A stretch of DNA of 7,013 bases, taken from a bacterium UBA1790. GTDB taxonomy: Bacteria > Bacteroidota > Bacteroidia > Bacteroidales > Muribaculaceae. The notes under the pieces were generated by a model. That model saw only the letters and a program-made list of their open reading frames with translations. It made no database searches and was not told the origin of the DNA. The DNA lies in contig DCGA01000128.1 in NCBI GenBank assembly GCA_002314465.1, positions 4,097-11,109 on the forward strand, written 5' to 3'. Position 1 is the first letter of the stretch, and every line of letters starts with the position of its first letter. The translations under genes and the position numbers were made by a program. This document shows positions 1 through 5,989 of the stretch, one piece after another.

Positions 1-263
1 CCCCCTGGGCAAGCCTTAAGGTGGGCGGCAGCGTCTTTAACCACGGCGGCGTGTTCGTATCGCCCTCTATAGGTTTCCACTTCGCATCGAGCCAGTTCTT
101 CTCGTTCAACATCGGTGTTGGATATGCACTGCACACCGCCCACTACAAACTGTGGGTTACCGGTGACACACCGGGCGCAATCCCCGACAAGGCCGGTCAC
201 AGTTACCTCGACAAGACAGGCATGTTCCACAACGCGTTTGTAAAACTGGGAGTGGAATTCTAA
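1..263 (+). CDS. Outer-membrane beta-barrel protein, C-terminal fragment
   Basis: The reading frame is open from the window edge (first full codon at position 3) to the stop at 261-263, so the 5' part of the gene lies outside the window and about 86 residues are visible. The visible part alternates polar and hydrophobic or aromatic residues, as in amphipathic beta strands (for example around FFSFNIGVGYAL), with a polar loop rich in Gly, Asp and Lys between strands. It ends in VKLGVEF. A terminal Phe on a last beta strand is the usual recognition signal for the BAM assembly machinery, so this is probably the last strands of an outer-membrane barrel or porin-like protein. The substrate is not recognisable. 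The GTG at 21 is an internal valine codon, not a start. The next gene begins 31 bases downstream with no terminator in between, so readthrough into it is possible. Confidence 0.7.
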   Translation, partial: PWASLKVGGSVFNHGGVFVSPSIGFHFASSQFFSFNIGVGYALHTAHYKLWVTGDTPGAIPDKAGHSYLDKTGMFHNAFVKLGVEF

Positions 264-294
264 CCAACGATAATTATCTAAATTTTTTACGCAT

Positions 295-1782
295 ATGCTT
301 AAAAAAATCAGAAGGACCCTTGCCGTGCTGGCATTCGTGCTCATCACCCTGCTCTTCCTCGACTTTACCGACACTCTGCAGGGGTGGCTGTCGTGGCTGG
401 CCGACATCCAGTTCTTACCCGCCGTGCTCGCGCTCAATGCAGTGGCAATAGCCCTGCTGGTTGTGCTCACACTGGTGTTTGGCCGCATTTATTGCTCTGT
501 CATCTGCCCGTTGGGCGTGATGCAGGACATCGTGTCGTGGATTCACGGCAAGGCCAAGAAGAACCGCTTCTCTTATTCGCCCGCCAAGTCTTGGCTGCGC
601 TATACCATGCTCGTCGTTTTGGTGGTTGCATGGATTGCAGGCATAGGTTCGCTGGTGGCTTTGCTCGAGCCCTACAGCAACTACGGCCGCATCGTGACCA
701 ACCTGCTGCAACCCGTGTACATGTGGGCCAACAATGCTCTCGCCGCCGCTGCCGAGCACTACGACAGTTATGCATTCTACAGTGTAGATGTGTGGATGAA
801 AAGTTTGCCCACACTCATCGTGGCTGCTGCGATGCTCGTCATCGTCGTGGTAATGGCATGGGTGGGCGGTCGCACCTACTGCAACACCATTTGCCCCGTG
901 GGCACCATCCTTGCTCAACTCTCGCGTTTCTCTTGGTTTAAGGTAAACATCGACGAGAGCAAGTGCACCGGCTGCGGACTGTGCAGCAAGAACTGCAAGG
1001 CATCGTGCATCGACTTCAAGAACCACAAGGTTGACTACACCCGCTGCGTCACCTGCGGCGATTGCCTCGACAAGTGCCACTTCGGCGCCCTCACCTATGG
1101 CCACAAGGCTACAAAGGCCGAGGCCCAGGATACAAGCGATAACCAACCCACCGACAACACCCGCCGCGCGATGCTCGTGGGTGCCGCTATCATTGGCGCC
1201 GACGTTGCCCTCGCCCAGGCCAAGAAGAAGGTTGACGGTGGTCTTGCCGTTATCGAAGACAAGCAAGAGCCCAAGCGCACCACACCGCTCACCCCTCCTG
1301 GTTCGCTCAGCGCAAGCAACATGGCTAAGCGATGTACCGCATGCCAACTGTGTGTGAGTGCATGCCCCAACGGTGTACTCCGTCCCTCAAGCGACCTGAT
1401 GACTCTCATGCAACCCGTGATGAGTTACGAGCATGGATACTGCCGACCCGAGTGCAACCGCTGCTCGCAGTTGTGCCCCACAGGCGCCATACAGCCCATA
1501 GGTACCGACGAGAAGTCGTCTATACAGGTGGGACACGCCGTGTGGATTAAGAAGAACTGCGTGGCGGTTACCGACGGCGTAGCCTGCGGAAACTGCGCGC
1601 GACACTGCCCCAGCGGAGCCATTGAGATGGTACCGCTCGACGAGAACGATCCCGACTCACCCTTTGTACCGGCGGTCAACACCGAGAAGTGCATAGGCTG
1701 CGGTGCTTGTGAGAATCTGTGTCCGGCTCGTCCGTTCTCGGCAATCTATGGCGAGGGACACGAGTCACACCGTACAATCTAA
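295..1782 (+). CDS. NapH-NapG-like fused membrane polyferredoxin (six predicted [4Fe-4S] clusters)
   Basis: This 495-residue protein probably moves electrons from the quinol pool to a periplasmic acceptor. Residues 1-215 carry about four membrane helices (near 6-24, 41-63, 101-124 and 172-190) and two CxxxCP motifs (Cys67/71 and Cys196/200), the NapH/NosR/CcoG-type membrane domain. Next comes a two-cluster ferredoxin segment: Cys224/227/230/234 and Cys251/254/257/261. A twin-arginine-like hydrophobic segment follows at 289-308 (TRRAMLVGAA). Four more cluster motifs then appear: Cys347/350/353/357, Cys383/387/390/394, Cys422/430/433/437 and Cys466/469/472/476. The order and spacing of these four match NapG/MauM-type proteins. 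In the classical nap operon NapG and NapH are separate proteins; here they seem fused, with the NapG signal kept as an internal membrane segment. That would place the C-terminal half in the periplasm, which is an inference. No nitrate reductase gene is visible. The likely partner is the exported aldo/keto reductase 14 bases downstream. The ATG at 295 has an AT-rich leader and no Shine-Dalgarno site, as is usual in Bacteroidota. Confidence 0.85.
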   Translation: MLKKIRRTLAVLAFVLITLLFLDFTDTLQGWLSWLADIQFLPAVLALNAVAIALLVVLTLVFGRIYCSVICPLGVMQDIVSWIHGKAKKNRFSYSPAKSWLRYTMLVVLVVAWIAGIGSLVALLEPYSNYGRIVTNLLQPVYMWANNALAAAAEHYDSYAFYSVDVWMKSLPTLIVAAAMLVIVVVMAWVGGRTYCNTICPVGTILAQLSRFSWFKVNIDESKCTGCGLCSKNCKASCIDFKNHKVDYTRCVTCGDCLDKCHFGALTYGHKATKAEAQDTSDNQPTDNTRRAMLVGAAIIGADVALAQAKKKVDGGLAVIEDKQEPKRTTPLTPPGSLSASNMAKRCTACQLCVSACPNGVLRPSSDLMTLMQPVMSYEHGYCRPECNRCSQLCPTGAIQPIGTDEKSSIQVGHAVWIKKNCVAVTDGVACGNCARHCPSGAIEMVPLDENDPDSPFVPAVNTEKCIGCGACENLCPARPFSAIYGEGHESHRTI

Positions 1783-1796
1783 AACGACTTGATGCT

Positions 1797-3206
1797 ATGA
1801 ACGATAACAACAGCAAGATATTCAATCGCCGCTCGTTCCTCAAGGCCCTGGGTCTGGGAGGTGCCACCGCGGCTGCCGGCACAGTGGTGAGCTGCGCCAC
1901 AGGCGACAAGAACCAAGACAGCCCCACAGAACCCCCTGTGGGAAAGATGACCTATCGCGTTGACCCAAAGGACAAGCGCGAGGTGTCTATCCTGGGCTAC
2001 GGCATGATGCGACTGCCGACCGTAGAAGTCCCCGAGGGACAAGAGGAAGGCAACGCCGAAATCGACCAGGAGATGGTCAACAAGCAGGTCGACTATGCCA
2101 TTGAGCACGGTATCAACTACTTCGACACATCGCCCGCCTATTGCAAAGGCAAGAGCGAGCACGCCACAGGTATAGCACTGTCTCGCCACAAGCGTGAAGA
2201 GTATCTCATCGCCACCAAACTCTCCAACTTCGCACCCGAGACATGGACTCACGAGGCCGGCGTGGAGATGTTCCAGAACTCGCTCAAGGAGCTGCAGGTC
2301 GATTACATCGACTACCTGCTGCTACATGCCGTGGGCGGTGGCGACGACAAGGACGACGCAATGGTGAAGTTCAACGCCCGTTACATCGACAACGGCATCC
2401 TCGACTACCTGCTTGAGCAGCGTGAGAAAGGAGTAATCAAGCACCTGGGATTCTCTTACCACGGACACATCGAGGTATATGACTACCTGCTGTCGCAACA
2501 CGAAAAATACAAGTGGGATTTCGTCCAGATTCAACTCAACTACTTTGACTGGAAGAATGCCGCAGTCAACGACGAGGATAATGCCGAGTACCTGTATAAC
2601 GAACTCGTTAAGCGCAACATCCCGGCCATCATCATGGAGCCCCTGCTGGGCGGCCGCCTTGCCAAGTTGCCCGATGCGCTGGCAACCAAGTTGCTGAAGC
2701 GCGACCCCGAGGCCTCGGTGGCATCGTGGGCGTTCCGCTACGCAGGCACTTTCCCCGGCGTCCTTACGGTTCTCTCGGGAATGACCTACATGGAGCATCT
2801 CAAGGACAACCTCAAGACCTACAGTCCCTTGAAGCCTCTTAGCGACGACGAGATGCATTACCTTGAGGAGATAGGCACCGAGATGGCCAACTACAACACC
2901 GTGCCCTGCACAGGATGCAAGTATTGCATGCCTTGCCCCTATGGCATCAATATCCCCGCCATCTTCACCCACTACAACAAGTGCCTAAACGAGGGCAATG
3001 CACCGCAGGAAAAGACCACGCCTACCTATGCCAAGGAGCGCCGCGCGTTCCTCGTGGGCTATGACCGCTCGGTACCCAAACTGCGCCAGGCCGACCACTG
3101 CATAGGCTGCGGCCAGTGCGCGCCCCACTGCCCCCAGAGCATCAACATCCCCAAGGAACTGCACCGCATAAGCGACTACGTGGAAAAGCTCAAGCGCGAA
3201 GGATAA
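1797..3206 (+). CDS. Exported (Tat, putative lipoprotein) aldo/keto reductase with C-terminal double [4Fe-4S] domain
   Basis: A 469-residue oxidoreductase of the COG1453-like aldo/keto reductase group. Residues 10-33 form a twin-arginine signal (NRRSFLKALGLGG) ending in a lipobox (VVSC, Cys33), so it is probably exported folded and lipid-anchored. The barrel spans roughly 52-345. The aldo/keto reductase tetrad is present: Asp110 and Tyr115 (FDTSPAY), Lys141 (IATK) and His177 (LLLH). The segment TVLSGMTYMEHLKDNL (about 324-339) corresponds to the late cofactor-binding loop of this group. The C terminus has Cys371/374/377/380-Pro and Cys435/438/441/445-Pro, consistent with two [4Fe-4S] clusters. 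I chose the ATG at 1797 because it puts the RR motif at residues 11-12. The in-frame ATG at 1719 would overlap the upstream gene by 64 bases and bury the signal. Being 14 bases after the NapH-NapG-like gene, it probably receives electrons from it. NADPH is not expected in the periplasm, so cluster-fed reduction is a plausible inference. The substrate is unknown. Confidence 0.85.
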   Translation: MNDNNSKIFNRRSFLKALGLGGATAAAGTVVSCATGDKNQDSPTEPPVGKMTYRVDPKDKREVSILGYGMMRLPTVEVPEGQEEGNAEIDQEMVNKQVDYAIEHGINYFDTSPAYCKGKSEHATGIALSRHKREEYLIATKLSNFAPETWTHEAGVEMFQNSLKELQVDYIDYLLLHAVGGGDDKDDAMVKFNARYIDNGILDYLLEQREKGVIKHLGFSYHGHIEVYDYLLSQHEKYKWDFVQIQLNYFDWKNAAVNDEDNAEYLYNELVKRNIPAIIMEPLLGGRLAKLPDALATKLLKRDPEASVASWAFRYAGTFPGVLTVLSGMTYMEHLKDNLKTYSPLKPLSDDEMHYLEEIGTEMANYNTVPCTGCKYCMPCPYGINIPAIFTHYNKCLNEGNAPQEKTTPTYAKERRAFLVGYDRSVPKLRQADHCIGCGQCAPHCPQSINIPKELHRISDYVEKLKREG

Positions 3207-3231
3207 CACTGCCTCCACGCTCATCCACAGC

Positions 3232-3263
3232 GCCGCCGCCCGCAACACCATGCAGGCGGCGGC
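3232..3263 (+). terminator. GC-rich hairpin after the redox operon
   Basis: Bases 3232-3240 (gccgccgcc) are perfectly complementary to 3255-3263 (ggcggcggc). After one mismatch (3241/3254), the gca at 3242-3244 pairs with the tgc at 3251-3253, leaving a six-base loop. It begins 26 bases after the aldo/keto reductase stop. No T-run follows, so it may be a transcript-end stabiliser or a non-canonical terminator rather than a textbook intrinsic one. Confidence 0.5.
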
Positions 3264-3390
3264 ATTGCTTGTATACAGTCTCTCCCATGCAGATTATCTA
3301 CATCCCCGCAGCGTGACCACAAATATTTCGGCCTAGAGGTCAAAAAAGATGTTGTTTTGATATGTAAAATACTGTATTGTAACAGGTTAT

Positions 3391-3425
3391 GAGGGTGTGT
3401 CAAAATAGGCACATCCTCTTTCGGT
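3391..3425 (+). terminator. Probable intrinsic terminator hairpin
   Basis: Bases 3391-3399 (gagggtgtg) pair with 3410-3418 (cacatcctc) over nine positions, including one G-U wobble at 3395/3414, around a ten-base loop (tcaaaatagg). A short T-rich stretch (tctttcggttt) follows. Its position between two + strand genes fits a terminator separating the redox operon from the TPR regulator. It lies about 185 bases past the last stop, so it may act as a second, backup terminator. Confidence 0.5.
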
Positions 3426-3548
3426 TTAAACCTTCCGCGCGAGAGGAAATAAACAACAGATTACACAGATTACTCTGATTTCTTATGTACTTATAGTCAA
3501 AAAAATAAAATCAGCGAGATTTCTGCGTAATCCGCGCGAGGTTAAAAA
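3423..3548. repeat. Imperfect palindromic intergenic element, about 125 bases
   Basis: Nested inverted repeats share one centre near 3494. Bases 3475-3481 (ctgattt) pair with 3508-3514 (aaatcag). Bases 3459-3469 (gattacacaga) pair with 3522-3532 (tctgcgtaatc) with one mismatch. Bases 3436-3441 pair with 3533-3538 (both cgcgcg). The outermost ggtttaaacc (3423-3432) faces ggttaaa (3540-3546) with a one-base indel. The nine-mer ccgcgcgag occurs at both 3435-3443 and 3532-3540. The left arm contains related 9-base units (cagattaca, cagattact, ctgatttct) at 3457-3483. No gene lies inside. It may be a dispersed palindromic or MITE-like repeat; only one copy is visible, so mobility cannot be judged. 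Confidence 0.55.
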
Positions 3549-3585
3549 TCACTACGTTAGCCTTAATTTGAATTATTTTAATTTC

Positions 3586-3635
3586 CTGGAGGTTCGCTCG
3601 GTTCTTTCGGTTCGAAACCATCCAATTTCCTCCAG
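3586..3635. repeat. Inverted repeat enclosing three 9-base direct repeats; candidate operator
   Basis: CTGGAGG (3586-3592) and CCTCCAG (3629-3635) are a perfect 7-base inverted repeat, with arm starts 43 bases apart. Between them lie three head-to-tail 9-mers: ggttcgctc (3591-3599), ggttctttc (3600-3608) and ggttcgaaa (3609-3617). All three share ggttc. A small ttTCG/CGAaa hairpin (3606-3617) is also possible. The block ends 15 bases before the -7 box of the TPR regulator gene, and the right arm falls across the expected -33 region. It could therefore bind a regulator. No protein is identified, and the operator role is inferred. Confidence 0.4.
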
Positions 3636-3650
3636 TCCAAAAATTTTTAC

Positions 3651-3658
3651 TATCTTTG
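3651..3658 (+). promoter_or_regulatory. Bacteroidota -7 promoter box for the TPR regulator
   Basis: TATCTTTG (followed by CA) is an exact match to the Bacteroidota primary sigma factor -7 consensus TAnnTTTG. A good TTTG -33 box is not seen; tttc at 3626-3629 is the nearest candidate, 21 bases upstream. Transcription would begin around 3662-3665, which leaves almost no leader before the ATG at 3667. Confidence 0.65.
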
Positions 3659-3666
3659 CATTATTG

Positions 3667-5373
3667 ATGAAGCGCATTAGTGGCATATTGATGATTTTGC
3701 TGGTGGCGATGGCTGTCGTGTCGTGCGGTGGCCGGGGCGACCGTGCTTCGCTCGTGGCCATCGACTCGCTCATCATGCAGGACCCCGACAGCGCCTGCGA
3801 GCTGCTGGCTGCCTACCCCGAAGACTCGCTCCGGGCCGACGACGACCGCGCCTACCACGCGCTGCTCACCACCATCGCACACTACAAGGCCTACCGCCCA
3901 GCTACAACCGACAGCATCATCAACATTGCCGTCAGCCACTACGACCGCAACGCGACCAACCAGGACAAGCGCATGCGCTCGCTCCTCTACAAAGGTTGCG
4001 TCATGGAAGAACTCGGCGACCCCGAAGCCGCAATAGAGAACTACAAGCGTGCCGAAACTGCCTGCCCTGCTGATGACTATTTCAATATCGCATATATCAA
4101 CATGCATAAGGCAGAACTTTATCAGCGTGCTTTAAACGATTCTATCCCCATTTGCACCTATAAAGAGGCTTTAAAAAATTTCAGGAAAGCAGGAGACCTT
4201 CATTATGAATCAATAACTCTTAATTTTATTGGAACAGCATATGTTTTATGTAATACCGATAGTGCAGAATACTATATTAACCAAAGTGTTTCTTTATCAA
4301 AGAAGGCAAACGATAGTATTGCAACCTTGGATGCTTTAACTTCATTATGTTCACTTTATTACAATCTTGAAAGTTACGAGCAAGTCACTCGACTTGCTTA
4401 CGAGACCATCGTTGTGTATGGACGATTTTTAGATAATCGCACATGCAACGATTTTGCATCCATTTCTTATGCTAAAACAAACTCAATTGACTCTGCATAC
4501 TGGTATTATAACCACGCTCTACCCGCCACTAATATAGAAGATACTATTTCTATGTTACGAGCAAGTGCTGAGATTGCATTAGCAGAAGGAAATACCAACA
4601 AATATATTAACCTGAATCAGCGATCTGTAGACCTTGCAGATTCTGTACTTCTTGCTAGTCAAGCTACTGATTTACTTGAAGTTGAACTTAAATATGAAAA
4701 AGCAGAGGCTAAAATCGAGTATCTTGCAAAGCAAAAACGCCATCTTCTATTCATCGCCATATTAGTAATTGCAATTTTAAGCATTACTTACGTTGTCATA
4801 TTGCTGCGCCAAAAACTGCGTTTTGCTCGTCAAGAAATTAATGATGCAATAACTCAGCTCAACAATATGAAAAAATATATTGAGCAACAAACAGCAGAGA
4901 ACAAAAAATACATCCAACGTATTCAAGAACAGGAAATAAAGCTTCAAGAGATACAATGTGTCTCAGTAACCGACGAGCCGTCTTTGCAACCACTTTCAGA
5001 ATTAGTCATTATTCAAGAAAAAACAAAGTCTTGCATTGACGAGATTTTACGTTGCGTATTTTATAATGGTAAACATAAATCTGACAACATTATAGGCAAT
5101 GATGTTCCCATAATCGTCAGCGAAGACTTTTGGAAAAATTTGGATGAAATCATTGCAATCAAACATCGCGATATAAAAGAACGTTTAGATAATAATAGTT
5201 TATCATTAAGCAATATTGAAAAGAGAGTATTTGCCCTTTGCTCAATAAACATGCCTAATGCCATAATACGCCGTATCCTTAATTACAAGAATGTACAAAT
5301 AGTTTCCAACTACCGTCACAAACTTGCCGTAAAAATATTAGGAGAAGGCCACAAACTGGAAGAAATAATATAA
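3667..5373 (+). CDS. Membrane-tethered TPR regulator with coiled coil and HTH-like C terminus
   Basis: A 568-residue protein of the Bacteroidota TPR-regulator type. It starts with a basic, hydrophobic lipoprotein signal (MKRISGILMI, lipobox VVSC, Cys20). Residues about 28-335 are helical with degenerate TPR-like units, such as EAAIENYKRAE (120-130) and the helix pairs at 165-250. A single membrane helix follows at 358-380, then a charged coiled coil (382-430). The C terminus (about 487-560) contains LSNIEKRVFALCSINMPNAI and a late Arg/Lys-rich helix (VSNYRHKLAVKI). This resembles the LuxR/GerE-like helix-turn-helix ending many such proteins, though it is divergent. The layout suggests a periplasmic sensor coupled to cytoplasmic DNA binding. 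I chose the ATG at 3667 over the in-frame TTG at 3568, which lies upstream of the promoter, and over the ATG at 3691, which loses the basic residues. GC content drops sharply near codon 138. Targets are unknown; the secreted-protein genes downstream are the nearest candidates. Confidence 0.75.
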   Translation: MKRISGILMILLVAMAVVSCGGRGDRASLVAIDSLIMQDPDSACELLAAYPEDSLRADDDRAYHALLTTIAHYKAYRPATTDSIINIAVSHYDRNATNQDKRMRSLLYKGCVMEELGDPEAAIENYKRAETACPADDYFNIAYINMHKAELYQRALNDSIPICTYKEALKNFRKAGDLHYESITLNFIGTAYVLCNTDSAEYYINQSVSLSKKANDSIATLDALTSLCSLYYNLESYEQVTRLAYETIVVYGRFLDNRTCNDFASISYAKTNSIDSAYWYYNHALPATNIEDTISMLRASAEIALAEGNTNKYINLNQRSVDLADSVLLASQATDLLEVELKYEKAEAKIEYLAKQKRHLLFIAILVIAILSITYVVILLRQKLRFARQEINDAITQLNNMKKYIEQQTAENKKYIQRIQEQEIKLQEIQCVSVTDEPSLQPLSELVIIQEKTKSCIDEILRCVFYNGKHKSDNIIGNDVPIIVSEDFWKNLDEIIAIKHRDIKERLDNNSLSLSNIEKRVFALCSINMPNAIIRRILNYKNVQIVSNYRHKLAVKILGEGHKLEEII

Positions 5374-5388
5374 AATTACATATTCAAA

Positions 5389-5402
5389 CTAACCTTTGTT
5401 AG
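5389..5402 (+). terminator. Weak hairpin after the TPR regulator
   Basis: ctaac (5389-5393) pairs with gttag (5398-5402) around a four-base loop, 15 bases past the stop codon. The stem is only five bases and no T-run follows directly, so it is at best a weak terminator. The remainder of 5374-5545 is AT-rich and holds a C7 run (5461-5467) and the next promoter. Confidence 0.2.
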
Positions 5403-5484
5403 GCGACTCTAATGGTGATTCTTAATATTTTTTCGCAACACACTAGTAATCAATAAATTACCCCCCCATTTTTCTAAATAAATA

Positions 5485-5517
5485 TTTGATTGTTAGGAGA
5501 TACTGTCTGTAACTTTG
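5485..5517 (+). promoter_or_regulatory. Bacteroidota promoter for the small secreted protein gene
   Basis: TAACTTTG at 5510-5517 matches the -7 consensus TAnnTTTG. TTTG at 5485-5488, 21 bases upstream, is a reasonable -33 box. The predicted start near 5521-5524 gives a leader of about 22-25 bases before the ATG at 5546. A second consensus match, TATATTTG (5535-5542), lies too close to the ATG to be the main promoter. No equally good box precedes the gene at 5990, so this promoter may serve both genes. Confidence 0.65.
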
Positions 5518-5545
5518 CAGTACCTTAACTTCAATATATTTGTTT

Positions 5546-5950
5546 ATGAAAACAATCCTTTTTATTTTTTTATTGGCAATAACTAGTCCTAGTATTTCCA
5601 ATGCCATCAACAACGTTCCTCTGTCTGTTGGAACTAAACACGTTGTTATTAAACGAAACTTAAATCGACATCATCACTACTACGAACCAATAGAACTGCC
5701 CGAAGTAATCTATTATGAGTATGATTCCACGATCACCGTCGACTTCGGCAATCAGCCAGTCAATGATTATGTTGTGACAATTTCAACCCCGCTTATCGAT
5801 TTTGACTACTATGCGACATCTCCCTTCACAATTATTCCCCTTGCGGTTGACGGCATCAGCGACTATTCCATTACAATTGAGACCGCCGACGGCGATATGT
5901 TCGAGGGCACCCTCTATGCAAGCGAATACACTTCTAACGCAACTTTTTAA
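5546..5950 (+). CDS. Small secreted beta-rich protein, DUF3244-like
   Basis: A 134-residue protein with a clear Sec signal peptide (MKTILFIFLLAITSPSISNA, probable cleavage after Ala20). The mature part has a His/Tyr-rich patch (RHHHYY, 41-46), followed by short alternating beta-strand segments: VIYYEYDSTITVDF (54-67), DYVVTIST (74-81), YSITIETADG (107-116) and MFEGTLYAS (118-126). The length, the signal and the strand pattern ending in a 'ydG.xxxG.l' type turn resemble the DUF3244 family of small Bacteroidales secreted proteins with an Ig-like fold. I recognise this by eye only, and no function is known. No lipobox is present. The ATG at 5546 is preferred over the upstream TTG at 5540 because it starts the signal peptide cleanly. 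It has its own promoter upstream and is followed 39 bases later by another secreted-protein gene, with no visible terminator between them. Confidence 0.65.
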   Translation: MKTILFIFLLAITSPSISNAINNVPLSVGTKHVVIKRNLNRHHHYYEPIELPEVIYYEYDSTITVDFGNQPVNDYVVTISTPLIDFDYYATSPFTIIPLAVDGISDYSITIETADGDMFEGTLYASEYTSNATF

Positions 5951-5989
5951 ATTATCTTTTTATCAACCATTCACTGAAAATTTATCATA

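Noticed and set aside
415..1347. A 310-codon open frame on the - strand, opposite the polyferredoxin gene
   Set aside because: It is antisense to a gene with unmistakable cysteine motifs. The GC-rich codon usage of that gene keeps the opposite frame open, and the translation shows no recognisable domain.
1719..1796. Upstream ATG (1719) as the start of the aldo/keto reductase
   Set aside because: It overlaps the preceding gene by 64 bases and would place 26 extra residues before the Tat signal. The ATG at 1797 fits the signal peptide.
2322..2972. A 216-codon open frame on the - strand
   Set aside because: Shadow of the aldo/keto reductase coding strand. No start context, promoter or domain supports it.
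3221..3412. Short - strand open frame in the intergenic region
   Set aside because: It runs across two hairpin structures, has no promoter of the CAAAnnTA reverse type nearby and shows no protein-like pattern.
3457..3540. CRISPR array
   Set aside because: The repeated units are 9 bases long, degenerate and partly inverted, with no regular spacers or cas genes.
3568..3666. TTG start at 3568 extending the TPR regulator by 33 codons
   Set aside because: It lies upstream of the TATCTTTG promoter box and runs through the direct repeats. The extension would hide the lipoprotein signal that begins at 3667.
3723..4073. Two + strand alternative frames over the GC-rich 5' part of the regulator
   Set aside because: Their Arg- or Ser/Thr-rich translations are typical of out-of-frame reading of GC-rich codons, and they end where the composition changes.
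5461..5467. C7 run upstream of the 5546 promoter as a phase-variation tract
   Set aside because: Seven bases is short, and it lies about 18 bases upstream of the -33 box, outside the promoter spacer, so slippage would not obviously switch expression.
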